64,000 nt of DNA from Dipteris shenzhenensis (taxonomy: Eukaryota > Polypodiophyta > Polypodiopsida > Gleicheniales). This document shows, piece by piece, positions 21,340-32,146 of the stretch (positions are counted from its first letter, which is position 1; each line of letters starts with the position of its first letter). The notes under the pieces were generated by a model. It had not been told where the DNA came from and made no database searches. It worked only from the letters and a program-made list of their open reading frames with translations. The position numbers were made by a program, and so were the translations under genes. The DNA is taken from NCBI GenBank assembly GCA_047967505.1, contig CM106541.1. The stretch is one strand, 5' to 3'.

Positions 21340-21570
21340 TTTTTGCTAAGGCGATGACCTAGGGGGATAGGGTGGCCTTTTATATTTTTTGGTACCCGTA
21401 TGGCCGTGGGGATGGCATAAGGTGGCGGGTTGTGGGAATATGGCAACGGGTCGGTGGGATAGAAGCAATGGCAACGGCCGGCAGTATAGGAGTAAGGCGA
21501 CGGGTGTGGGGATAGGAGTAAGGCGACGGGTGTGGGGATAGGAGTAAGGCGACAGGCGAGTGTCGCCGTA
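21340..21570 (-). repeat. Minisatellite, GGGATAGGAGTAAGGCGACGGGTGT type
   Basis: Imperfect repeats of about 25-28 bp. The cleanest units are at about 21484-21560, where GGGATAGGAGTAAGGCGACG recurs. A related array lies at 31195-31690. Proline/serine-rich open frames on the minus strand here are by-products. Confidence 0.75.
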
Positions 21571-21574
21571 CAAT

Positions 21575-21686
21575 GAAAGTTGGATTTGGATCATGTCCCT
21601 CAAAGATCACCTGGGGGTCAATAAGAGATAACCATGCTACTGAACCCCAGGTCATATAGAAAGGTGCTGTATGAAAGATGCTGAAA
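21575..21686 (-). pseudogene. Short LINE-B relic (zinc-binding domain) next to LINE-B1
   Basis: About 110 bp resembling the LINE-B ORF2 C-terminus (MTWGSVAWLSL; compare 22120-22230 and 57890-57970). It is closer to LINE-B3 than to LINE-B1. It adjoins the 3' end of LINE-B1, so LINE-B1 probably inserted into an older LINE-B copy. Confidence 0.65.
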
Positions 21687-21768
21687 GACTTCTATTAAGT
21701 ATTAAAGAAAACCATTAGAGCAAGCTCCATACAGGAATACGGGATACACCATGCAATGCATGAAAAGC

Positions 21769-24700
21769 TCAAGAGCCAAAAAGAAAGGATTGGGGCTGAT
21801 AGTGCCATCTCAATCGGGTAGCAACCTCCGAGAAAAAGGAAGAACCCCTCCAAACTCGAAGAAATACAGTCCTCCTAGAAGAGGCTACCCGTGAAGGGCC
21901 CTGCATGCTAGCCCATATGGCTATCAAAGTGTGAACCGTGTCACTCCAAATACCCATGACACCTGTGATGGGTGTATCTGGGTGTCATCCAAGGCCTCTG
22001 TGCATTTGGCTCTCCAAATGTCCCAAGAGGAAATGCTAGCCAAAATCTCCCAAGAGGTGTCCACTGAAACATGTGAAGCTCTGAAAGGAATATGTGGTAC
22101 ATCCTTAAGAGAGCAGGGCTCTATCACCTGTCGGTGGATTGAAAGTGCCCAAGAAGAAGGCTCACCCTCATAAAACACCTGGGATTTAGTAAGGGATAAC
22201 CATGCGACCGAGCCCCAAGTCATGAAGAAAGGGGAAGTATGAAAAATATTGAGTATCCGAGCAACTCCTCTCCAAACAATTCTCACTTGATTGCAGTCCC
22301 AAAGGCAATGTCGCAATGACTCCTCTGCAGAATGACAGCGAGGGCAAGTGGGATCAGCCCCAAACCGTGATCTCCATAGGCTCACTGCAATCCCTCCATG
22401 AATAGAAAGCCAAAAGAAAAGAGTGATCTTTCTATTTTTGAGGGATTTCCAGAGCCTCCTCCAGAAATTCCTACGCAAATCTACGGTGATGAAGAAGCTA
22501 TCCCAATGGGGGGCTCTGGAGGGAATCCAACCTCTATTGCTCAGCTGAAATCTCCTGGCATTACCAACCGTGAAACGAAAGAAGGGAATCCCTCTCTCTC
22601 AATGCCCATGATCTATCCACTCCCACTCTCCTGGGTCCCACTACATGCACCTGATAGGTAAACCTCCATATAACCACAACCTCCAGAATCCCAGGGCCAA
22701 GAGCAGAGGGTCGGGGTCTAAGTACCACTGCAAGCCCGCTCCATGGTCCACAAAACCAGCAATCCTAACAGGCTGAAAGGCAACCTCTAAAAGAATATCA
22801 TCCGTCGATCTAGAGAGTATACCTCCATCCCCAACGTCAAAGACTAGAGCATCTTTCCTGAGATCTCGAAGAGCAATCACCTGTAGAGAAACTGCTGTCC
22901 TCGAAAAAGCTCCCATCCAAGTGGTGGAAGTAATAGGCATCTCAACTATCCATTCCACTGGGATGGCTGCATCTATCTACTGAATCCTGCGTGCTACCCC
23001 TCTGAGTTGACTCACGGACTATAGCCTCTGATCCTCAGGTAGCCTGATAAAAGCCTTCCAAGTGCCTACTGTGTAGGCGGGGCCTCTCTCCCATCTAGAC
23101 CACTGCATATAATGGGAAGTGCCCAGTGGTTTTCCATGTTCATCAAGTATACTATCGTTCCAAATGATCGGCTGCCTATCAATCTCTTCAAGGGTAGAGG
23201 GCGGAACCCTTCGAATAGTGTTCCTGAAGCTTCCCCAAACTTTTAGGATGGCAGTCATGAGAGGAGAGGCAGGAGACCTGAGAAAGGCGGAAGTAAAAAT
23301 CCAGCGAGGGCTGTCCACCCAATCATCTCCCAAGGTAGGTGTGCAAGCCTGAATGCGTCCAAAAAAGAAATCCTTCCAAGGTTCTTACCCAGGCATGAGT
23401 CCCCTCACCACCACCTTAGAAAGCAATGCCCTGCACTGCAAGTGCGGGTCAATGATAAGGCCCCCTTCCCATGTAGGGAGAATAATGGTCTCCTAAGCCA
23501 CCCTCACTGCAACATATGCCATACCATCAAGTCCACTCCATAAAAAATTCATGACTGGTCTAATTAGCTGAGTGATGCAATCCCTAGACCAGCGGCACCA
23601 GCAAGAACACACAAACCAGGCGGTGGCCAAGAGAACATGGTTCACTACCACAACTCTAGAGGCAAGGTCGAGTTTGGCTGGGCTCCAAAAAAGGAGCTTT
23701 TTTCTCATACTTTCTAGTATTGGGGCAAACTGCTGTGCTAGAGAGATGCCCAATCCTACCTGGCATCCCAAATATCTGACAGGAACACCCCTTTGAATCC
23801 AGGAAAAGCCAATGTCAACTCCCCATCCTGGAGTGTCCTCATCACTGATCCAAAAGCCAAAGGATTTATGCCAGTTAATGTGTGCCCCTGCAGCTGAGCA
23901 AAAAATATCCAAGGCTGTTCGGAAAGAATCAAGTGACTACGAAGAGGCCTCAATAAAAATAGCAGTGTCATCAGCCAACTCACAATCAAGAAGCTCCTAC
24001 TCCTGCCTGAAGGGCAATCTCAACCCATAAAGCTCAGCCTGAGATCTAAGGAAGATACTCATAGCTTCTGCCACAAAAAGCAAGAGGAAGGGGGCTAAAG
24101 GGCATCCCTGACGAACTGATCTGGAAATCTGTCACCTGTCGCTCCTTACCCCTCCAGTCAAAACCTGGCTGTGGGCTGACCTGTAAAGGGAGGCCACCCT
24201 TCTAATCCATGCATCTGAAAATCCGAATCGTAGAAGAGTGCCCTCAAGAAAACCCCAATATACTCTGTCATAGGCTTTCTCAAAGTCCAAGAGTAGAACT
24301 GCCTGCTCTGCATATCCCACTCTGTGGCTTCCCAAAAGGAAAAGATATTATCAAATATGCTCCTGCCATGCACAAAGCCTGTCTGAGTATCATGGATGAG
24401 GTTTGGAAGAAGGCGCTGCAATCGGATGCTGATCGCTTTGGCAAGGATTTTGTATAGAGTGCTCAAAAGAGTGATGGGTCTCCAATGGGATACAAAATTC
24501 CTATTGCCACCTTTCGGGATAAGGTGTATGAGTCCCTTGGTTAGTGAGTCAGGCATCTCACCCGAGTCCCAAATGCCCTGAAGGGCTGAAGTAATATGAT
24601 CACCTATCATATCCCAAAAGGCTGTAAAAAAGGGAGTAAGACCATTGGAACCTGGGCATTTGCCCTTATGAATGGCGGAGAGAGCAGTCTTAAACTCTGT

Positions 24701-26054
24701 GTTGGAAAAGCGTGCATCAAGTGAGCATATCATCTCTGGTGTGACCAACACAGGTAAACTCTGCCAAATTTCATCTCTAGCCACATCTCTGGCATGTGTG
24801 TCAGGATCTGCGGACAGAAGAGAGGCATAGAAATATGTCGCTAAGTGCATGACGGTATCCGGATGAGACTGCAAAACACCGTCAGTCAATAAGCTGCTTG
24901 ACACTCTCTCTACTATGTCTGGGACCAAGTGTAGAGAAAAAATGTTTATTGGCTCTCCCTTCCATCTATATCCAAAAGGACCCCCTGTGCATGGAAGGCA
25001 TACTCTACTCTCTGATCAAGCAATGTCTGCAAGTGAGCCCTTGCCGTAGCAAGGCGCTCTTGTACCCAAGCATCTGATGGTCGTTTTTGCTCCTCCCTCT
25101 GCAAGGTTGCCAATTGCCGGCAGATACCATTGCTAGTGCTCGGCGAGATCAGGCACTCAGGAGGGAGTGTTGTGGCCACATGTGAAGGACCGGCCACCCC
25201 CCCTGCATGTGAGAAACCCAGATCTCCAAGACTGCCTCTGTGAGAGTCTCATCCGTGTATAAGGCATCGGGGATCCTGATACTGTGAGACCGTTCTCTCA
25301 GATGGGGCTCTGAGATAGACAAAACTACTGGAAAATGGTCGGAAGTGAAAACCCCAGGTGCAATGCAAACTGTCCCCCCTCTATCAAGAGCCCAGTCATC
25401 CACATAGAATCTGTCAATCTTGGCATGGATAGGCATGTGCACCCTATGGTTCGACCATGAAAACAAAAGTGACTAAGACTGAACATGAAATGCATCATCT
25501 GACCAAACATCTCTGCCACTGAACTTGAACAAGAAGCCATCCCAAGCTGCTCTCTCAAGGGAATGAATATCACCTTCTTTGCCCCCTTGCTTATGAGAAG
25601 GTGCCTCAACCATGTTGAAGTCACCTCTAATAATCCACGAATCTACAATGTCAGCCCATGAGAGCAACTCTTTCCAAAACAGAACACGGTCCCCTCTGTT
25701 GTTCGAAGCATAGAGCTTGAGGAAACCAACCTTACATCCGTCAATCAGAAGTAAAACTCACTGCGCCCTGGAGGAGGTTATGGTACCATGTCCAATGATT
25801 AGAGGGAGAATGGAGTCTGAAACCGATATGCATTTACCTCCTCTGGTTCCCAAGGTAGGAAGCCAAAAGTTCCGGCCTGAAAGTAGCTTACCTGACGTGG
25901 AGCAATCTCTGACATCCAGTTTGTGTTCCTGAAGAAAAAGAATGTCTAGGGAACCACCTAAAACACCTGGATGGAGCTGATTCCTGATCAGCTGTCTGCG
26001 ACGGCGATGAGGGATGCCGCCTAATCCCTGTATATTCCAACTAGCTATCCTCAT
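21769..26054 (-). pseudogene. LINE-B1 ORF2: endonuclease, RT, zinc-binding end (broken)
   Basis: Begins with MRIASWNIQGLGG at 26054, the usual start of an AP-type LINE endonuclease. LQEHKLD, GDFNMVE (about 25620) and SDHFPVVL (about 25340) follow. RT starts near 24600 with WRPITLLSTLYKILAKA, then LLDFEKAYDRV (about 24290), and a catalytic block that reads ELADD near 23967-23978 instead of YADD. The zf-RVT end (CPRCHSAEESLRHCLWDC) lies at about 22320-22480. The frame is interrupted at about 25758, 25150, 24930, 24160, 23500, 23019 and 21924. The start overlaps the ORF1 stop by 14 bases. Confidence 0.87.
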
Positions 26055-27428
26055 CGGCGGGAGGAAGCGGGTTGGAATGCCTTACCCGACTTGGTGGCGG
26101 AAAAAGAACCCTCCACCGGAGTTGACCTCCTGCCATACACACGAGGTCCAAGGGGAGGAAAGTCCACAAGTGAGAGAGAGAAAGATCTCTCAAAAGGGAT
26201 GCGGATAACTGTCTCTCCGAAGGTGGAAGGTACAAAATCATCATCTGGGAGGTCAGAGAGTCCTCTAGAGCGGCAAAGGAGTTCTACTGAGCCAGTCCTA
26301 GGGAGGGGGTACGAAGGATTCCTAATGAAGGAGGGAGAGAATGTAAGAACCCCTTCCCTCTATCCATAGAAAGAGGCACCTGTACTAAGTCCTCATCAAG
26401 AAGTGATGCGGATGAGGTGCCAACAACCTGGGCTGCTGAGGAAGGTATAGCCTGATCTGGGGTGGAGTTGAACTTTTCTCCTGAACACTAGTCTCCTCTC
26501 GAGGCTCCAAGGGGGTAGCCTCCGAAGCGGTGGAGGTGTGATATGAAGTAGAGGGCCTAACCGCAACCGGAACCCACCGTGGGCCAAAGGTGGTGCGGGG
26601 TGCAGGAGGGACTTGAGTAGCCCTAGGAGGGGGGGGATCCCGTGTCTGAGGCGGTGCCTGTGGAGCGGTAGGTCTTGCTCCTACTCTCTATCGTAAGCTA
26701 GTACGAGCTGGTTGCTTTCCGGGCCTCTTTTTCTCCTTTGGGCAATCTCTGGCGAAGTGCCCCGAGGATCTGCAAATCCTGCACTGCTGGTCCTGTCGAC
26801 CTGCAACCTCAAATCTCTGGCGGAAGAAAGACCCATCGGGTCGCTGTAGCATGATGTGGTCATCTGAAATATTAGGGTCATGGACAATGACCCTAACCCT
26901 GGGTACCCCATCCATCCTGACCGCCTCAGCAGCCGAAGAGGGCTCGCCAGGAAGAGGGGGGATCTCTGCTACCACACCAAACCTCTCGCCAATAACTGAA
27001 AGAAGTCGGTGATAAACTGAGAGGAGACAAGGGAACCTGATGGAAACAGAAACTCCCTTCTTGTCCTCTTCAACTGGGTCAATGCCCAGTTGAAAGGGAA
27101 ACAAAAAAATCCTCCTGTAGCCTAGAAATAGAAACCCGACCTGAAGTAGGTCTCTCGTGACATCCGGGGAATCTAGGCACACCTCAAAGAAACCTCGTCC
27201 CAACAAACGAACATCCTTAAGGTGGGGGCCGAGCTCCTAGGGAAGCGCCGCAAGCATCCAATCTCTAGCTTGTGACCTGGAGGGGTGGGAGCCATGGATG
27301 CGCGCGAAGAGAGTCGTGGAACACTCATGCTCCAAATCCTTTTGTAACTGTTGCAGCTCGTCTTTTGAGAAAGTGACGGTTCTCGCGGACGGTGTGGGCG
27401 GGAACGGATTGACTGAATGGGAACCCAT
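26041..27428 (-). pseudogene. LINE-B1 ORF1, DUF4283-like RNA-binding protein with zinc knuckle
   Basis: From an ATG at 27428, the frame includes an in-frame TAG near 27238 and continues in the same phase to 26688. The DUF4283-like part contains LLGRGFFEV and RIFLFPFQLGIDPVEED. A CCHC knuckle, CRICRSSGHFARDC, lies at 26742-26783. A proline/serine-rich tail in a shifted frame reaches the stop at 26041, which overlaps the ORF2 start (26054). The role is LINE RNA binding. The overlap suggests ORF2 is translated by reinitiation or coupled termination. Confidence 0.83.
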
Positions 27429-27429
27429 T

Positions 27430-28200
27430 TGTCAATCGAGGTGGGAAAGGCCGATTCAAACACAAAGAAGAACTCTGTCCGCTTTCCTGGAGCCCAGGAG
27501 ACCCCTAAAGGAGAATAGGGTACTCCAGATAAAGGGAGAGAGTGAACGGAAGGTGGGAGAGAGAGGAATGACCAAGGAGAGGAGGAGTCAACAAAGAGAG
27601 AGGGGGGGCAGCAAGAGGAGAGGAGGAAGGGAGAGGAGGGGAGGATAGAGGAGAGGAGGAGTGGAGGAGAGGGGGGGGGAAGCAAAGAAAGAGCGGGGGG
27701 GGCCATGCAGGTAGCAGTACCGAGGGGGGGCATGCAGGCAGGCAGCAGCACGGGGGGGGGGGCTGCAGCAACGCGGGAGGTAGAGGCAGGGGGAACAACA
27801 GGTAGGGGGGAGGGGAGGGAGGAGGCAGCGTGTGGGGAGGAGGCAGCGCACAAGGGGGGGCTGCAGCAGCGAGGGAGGGGAACCAGGGGGGGAGGCGGGG
27901 GGAGCAGTAGGTAGGGGGGAGGGGAGGGAGGAGAAGCAAGGAGGGGAGGGAGGAGGCGGGGGGAGCAGCAGGTAGGGGGGAGGAGAGGGAGGAGGCAACG
28001 CGCAGGGGAGGAGGTAGAGAGCGGGGGGAGGCTACCATAGCGCGGGGGGGGCTGCAACAGCGAGGGAGGGGAGTCGGGGGGAGCAGTAGGTAGGGGGTAG
28101 GGGAGGGAGGAGAGGCAAGGAGGGGAGGGAGGGGGCAGCAAGGAGAGGAGCAGGAAGGAGGGCAGCAGGAGGAGCGAGGAGCAGCAACAGCTGACTGGGG
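27430..28200 (-). repeat. C-rich low-complexity leader of LINE-B1
   Basis: On the plus strand this is a G-run array (GGGGGG, GGGAGGAGG, with interspersed GCAGCA), so the LINE sense strand is C/T-rich. All three minus frames give long Pro/Leu/Ser open frames with no stop; these are composition artefacts. The plus strand has many G-runs able to form G-quadruplexes. LINE-B3 has the same type of leader (62860-63300). Confidence 0.75.
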
Positions 28201-28339
28201 TGGAGTTGCCAGGTTTACTTTTAACCTTAGCTGGGCTGTCATATCCTTGGAAGCACCCTTCTTCCTGGGTTCTCTTGGCGTGCTGGTATAGGATCATGTG
28301 ATCCTCGATCGTGTAGGCCTTGTAATCGGAAGGTACCTG

Positions 28340-28919
28340 TCATAGGTCCTCCTTTTCTTCATCTTCCTCCTCGACTCCCCTTGGGGTGGTGTCCCTCTTG
28401 GCCCTGGTGGGAGCCTTCGGGCTTTTGGAACTTGGGAGCTTCGGACCTGAGGGGGGCTCCTTCATGGCACTTATGGAGCCGACTGGAGAGGTAACTTTAC
28501 TCAACGAAGATCCCCAATTAGAGGAGAACTCATGGTGAGCAATAGTGACACCCACATATGTTAGCTAGTGGAGGTATGATTTGACCCTTAATGTCCCTCT
28601 GCTCACATCGCGAGGTTTGAGCATTAAACATTCTGAGGGGCACCATCGTGCTCAATTCTTCATGCTCAGGGGCTGTTACTTGGATTCCTATTCTTTCTGG
28701 GACATCGATGTTTATTGCTAGAATGTGCATCCAATTTTGAAAGAACTCTAGCTCGGGGAAAGGGGCATACCAAAATTCATTAGCCTCCTTCTTGTCGGCT
28801 TCTCTCTCAATAGTTTGGAATAGTTTTAGGGATGCGGTTCTGTCGGTTGTGTCGGATTCCGCGCAACAAATAGTTGTCTTGACAGTGGGTGGGCCTTGTA
28901 TGTATGCAAGTCCACTCAC
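28340..28919 (-). pseudogene. G3 spacer downstream of protease, function unknown
   Basis: A protein-like minus-strand frame (28530-28919) with no RT signature, followed by a lysine/serine/proline-rich segment (28340-28555). It lies where a gypsy element would carry the protease-RT linker. I cannot assign a function. Confidence 0.4.
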
Positions 28920-28984
28920 AGGATTTTCTCCTCATGCCGTAAATAGATGTTGTCGATGCGCCAATTGTGTACAAGTCCGGACAT

Positions 28985-29512
28985 TCACAAGAAGGGCCTG
29001 CCTAGAATGGCTTCATATCCAGGCTGCTGGATAAAGTCCATGACCACAAACCGAACAGGGTACGTGAAGCCAAATACTTTAATGTTAATACTCGTGAGGA
29101 CTCCTAGGGGTTTAGTAGTTCCGCCGCGGCTAGCTTCACTGCCAGGTGGGTTTGCTTGAGGGAAGGTTTTCCCCACCTCTCTCCACATTCCTTGGTGTAG
29201 ACACTCACATCCGCTCTCCCATCTAGGATGGCGTCAACCTTTTGTGTTCTGATAGGTTATGGGGATAGCTGCATTAGTATCATCACCTTCGAAGTATTGG
29301 CCTAACTTATTGATGGCGACCTTGGGTAGGTCGGTTGGTCGCTCGACTTCAGAGCTGGTAGGACCTTGGGGCAAGAATTGTGCGTTCATCCCAATACTCA
29401 ACAAACTGATGCTACCACTCTTGGGTGGGGTAGCCAGGTTGTTGGTCTCCTCAAGGGCCAATTCTTGAATAAATGCTCCACTCCGCACCCAACAGTCAAG
29501 GACGTGGGGCAT
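28985..29512 (-). pseudogene. G3 retropepsin-like protease
   Basis: The active-site region reads AILDGRADVSVY near 29215-29245, with DG in the place of D-T/S-G. The conserved C-terminal PGYEAILGRPFL closes the domain near 28985. The frame shifts between 29234 and 29188. Confidence 0.75.
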
Positions 29513-29549
29513 GTTGTGGGTGGAACTCCGGGGTAAGATCCCTATACCG

Positions 29550-29659
29550 GAAGTCCTTTAGGAAATGCGGCCCTTGGCATTTAAAGCATGACATGGGCGG
29601 TTCACTGAACCCTTATACGGGCATTCAATTGCCCTGTGTGGACCTTGGCAAGTATAACA
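29550..29659 (-). pseudogene. G3 nucleocapsid zinc knuckles
   Basis: Two adjacent knuckles with one residue fewer than usual between the second C and H: CYTCQGPHRAIEC (29621-29659) and CFKCQGPHFLKDF (29550-29588). In the second, the last cysteine is replaced by phenylalanine. The same short spacing occurs in G2 (CFGCLQPHQWKDC). Confidence 0.7.
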
Positions 29660-29824
29660 TTGGATCAAGGGCCTTTGTGCCACAGAGTTGTTGTCTCTTG
29701 TCCTCACGGCCATAGGCGTTGTCTGGAACACTAGGACATGTTGATCCTCATGTAGGAGCGAGAATTGAGGTGTTTGATCCTAGCGATGTAATCACGGAGG
29801 GATTCCTTGTCGTTCTAATTCACC

Positions 29825-30974
29825 TCATATAATTCGGCTCCACTTATGTCCACTAGGAGTGAACCCTATGATGAAAGCTTTCCATAACGCCTTCCAATTG
29901 ACTTTCTCTTCCGGGCTGAGGGCTCTGTACCATTGGCCTGCCTTGCCATCCAGGCTGAGGCCAAATGCATTAACCATTTCCAGATCTCCAGGAGCACCAA
30001 ATGCTTCACATATTTGCTCGAATCGCTCCACGTGGAAGACCGGATCTCCTCCTCTAAGAAATTTAGTTATCAATTTGGAGATGGCTATGGGTCGACTCCT
30101 AGAGGGATTGGTGATCCTTGCTGAAAATACGGGTGCGACCGAGGGTGGGACGGCCCCCAAGAAATTTAGTTATCAATTTGGAGATGGCTATAGGTCAGAC
30201 TCCTAGAGGGATTTGTGATCCCTACTAAAAATACGGGTGCCACCAGGGGTGGAGCGTCCCGCCTTCCTAGCGCGTTCACCAGGATAGCACCATTTGGGAA
30301 GCTGGTGGAGGCAGTGCTATTGTGGGCCTAATGGGTCGTAGAGGCGGCCTCAAGCCTTACCCTGGTGGAGGGATCCATTGGGTTGTCGGTACTGACGTTG
30401 GGGTTGTGAAGCCTGCTCCCTCGTATATTGGAGCCGTAGCCACGGGAGTAAACTGTCGGTCTCCAGGAGGAAGCGGGTCACTAGGCATCTACATGGATGT
30501 TCCTTGCATTGGTCAGTAAGGTGGAACTTGTGTGACCACGTAGCCAGCGAATGTTGGGGGCACCTGGAAGGTCGGAAGTTCATAAGAGTTTCCCCCTTAG
30601 AAGTCTCATGCGTTTCCTAGGCTAGGGTTTCGCCCTGTGAAGTCCCTCATCCAGGGGTCTTCATCATCCATGCGTTCCAAGTCAGGGTGCCGTGTGAAGG
30701 TTGTGGGTCCTGAGTCCCCAAAGGCGGCCTCAGTCCCTACTACCTGTAGCTCAGGGGCTGGTTGTTGCTGGCCTCCCCTTTCTACGGACTTATTGGTGAA
30801 AGGGTTCTCCATATCTGCTGAATCTGTTCGGCCCAACCATCCAAATATGTTGGATATCCTACCTCTTAACTTGGAGGCTACAGAAGGAGCAAGAGAATTA
30901 GGTGGATCTAAATTGGTGTAGGGGGCAGCCCTCGGGCCTGTGGGGTCTTGCACTTGCTCGTTCAAGCTCTTCAT
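29825..30974 (-). pseudogene. G3 gag
   Basis: The N-terminal part (30974-30606) is polar and proline-rich. The Retrotrans_gag-like core at 30160-29825 has GGDPVFHVERFEQICEAFG and the typical WYRALSPEEKVNWKALWKAF block. Between them lie frameshifts and a duplication: the phrase AAATTTAGTTATCAATTTGGAGATGGCTAT occurs at 30058 and 30160. This protein would form the capsid of a gypsy-type element. Confidence 0.8.
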
Positions 30975-31194
30975 CTTGTCAAAGCTAGAGGGGTCCTCAC
31001 GCCGAGGCCCTTACACGGAGTGAGAGCTAGGAATGGAGCTCCTGGTTGGAGCCAATCCCAAACTAAGATGAAAAGTGGGTTGGGCATAGTTCGAAACATT
31101 GTCCTCGGGATTGGGTTCCTTGGACAAAATTCTTCTAGACCTCAAGTGCATGTATAAGATCTCCGCGGAGGTACACTCTGCCTCAAATTTAATT

Positions 31195-31690
31195 CTGTAT
31201 TTTTGATAGTGGTCTGTCCCCAGAGCTATCCCCATGGTCGTAGGGTTTGTTGTTAGGCGATAGGCATAGGGATAGAGGTTGTGGAGTGAGCGCTAAGGCA
31301 ACAGGCAATGGGATGATCAGGTCGGCGGGATGTGAGTATGGCGATAGTCGAGGGGTTAGTTGTAAGCCGATGAGGCATGGGGATAGACTTAAGGTGACGG
31401 TCGGCGGGTTAGATGCCTCAGAGGGATGCCAGAATGGCAACGGTCGTAGGGTTGACAGTAAGCTGACGGGTCGTTGGCATAGGCTCAAGGCCACGGATTA
31501 ACGCCTGTCAGACCGGCAGGATAGCAGTTTCTGACACGTATTAATTAAGGCGGCGGGTTAGTCGGTGGACAATTGTCAAGTCGTGGGGTTAAGCCTAAGC
31601 CAACGGGTCAATGCATGTTTGATCTGTGGGATAGAGCTAAGGTGATGGGTCATGGGGATAGGGGCTAAGGCGACGACCCATGGGGATAAG
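31195..31690 (-). repeat. Degenerate minisatellite related to that at 21340-21570
   Basis: Diverged units built on GGGATAnnnnTAAGGCGACGGGT, about 30-50 bp apart. It lies immediately upstream of the G3 gag on the minus strand, so it may belong to the G3 leader or LTR. Confidence 0.6.
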
Positions 31691-31827
31691 AGATGTCTGA
31701 GAACACGAGTTTCATCGACCTCTGTTTGGTGATTTCTGGTAATTTTTGAGTTTTTGTTCCAACTTGAGTGTTTGTGGGTGCTACCTAAACTGTTGGGCAT
31801 TGTGTGATCAAGGGCTTGTCCTATGAT

Positions 31828-31830
<3 letters not shown>

Positions 31831-31858
<28 letters not shown>
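31831..31858 (+). repeat. (GT)14 microsatellite, left flank of LINE-A4
   Basis: Fourteen GT units bordered by ATCAT on both sides. LINE-A4 homology starts immediately after. Confidence 0.92.
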
Positions 31859-31860
<2 letters not shown>

Positions 31861-32134
31861 TCATCTTTTCTTCGTTTGGGTTCGCTACTGGGCACTATGG
31901 ACTTTATGGACATATAGGAATTGTAAAGTCTTTTGGTGATCCTACTTTCTCTCTGTTTGTCTTTTTTAGGCATTCTTTGTAGCAATCTTTCTTTGATTGC
32001 TTGCAGACCCGCTGCATAGATCATGAGGTCTTTTGGGCATATACTGAAATTTTCAGTTGATGTAATTGTAGCACCTTGTTTTGAGGTTGTTACTCATATA
32101 ATATAGTCAATCAAAGATTTCACCCAAAAAAAAA
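31861..32134 (+). mobile_element. LINE-A4, 5'-truncated 3' fragment
   Basis: About 270 bp homologous to 6865-7123 (end of ORF2 with TMDFMDI-like remains, and 3' UTR), but clearly more diverged than A1 and A2 are from each other. It ends in nine A (32126-32134) followed by (GT)6. It is therefore bounded by GT tracts on both sides. Confidence 0.85.
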
Positions 32135-32146
32135 GTGTGTGTGTGT
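32135..32146 (+). repeat. (GT)6 after the LINE-A4 tail
   Basis: Six GT units directly after the A-tail, the same layout as at 1413 and 7124. Confidence 0.85.

Larger units (their letters stand above)
21687..28200 (-). mobile_element. LINE-B1, near full-length non-LTR retrotransposon
   Basis: A minus-strand LINE, distinct from LINE-A. Order on its strand: C-rich leader (28200-27430), ORF1 (27428-26041), ORF2 (26054 to about 21770), short 3' UTR ending near 21687. Its 3' end is shared with LINE-B2 (32621) and less closely with LINE-B3 (57515). It is broken by many frameshifts and stops. Confidence 0.88.
28200..31190 (-). mobile_element. G3, Ty3/gypsy gag-protease relic
   Basis: Minus-strand remains of an LTR element: gag (30974-29825), two zinc knuckles (29659-29550), protease (29512-28985) and a spacer. 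No RT, integrase or LTR was found. Its 3' side is cut by the LINE-B1 leader near 28200, where a frame runs from G3 sequence into the LINE leader. Confidence 0.78.

Noticed and set aside
21340-21570. CRISPR-like array
   Set aside because: Units are contiguous imperfect repeats without unique spacers, and this is a plant nuclear context; it is a minisatellite.
27173-28297. 374-codon minus-strand open frame rich in Pro, Leu and Ser
   Set aside because: It crosses the G3/LINE-B1 junction and the C-rich leader. All three minus frames are equally open, so it reflects composition.
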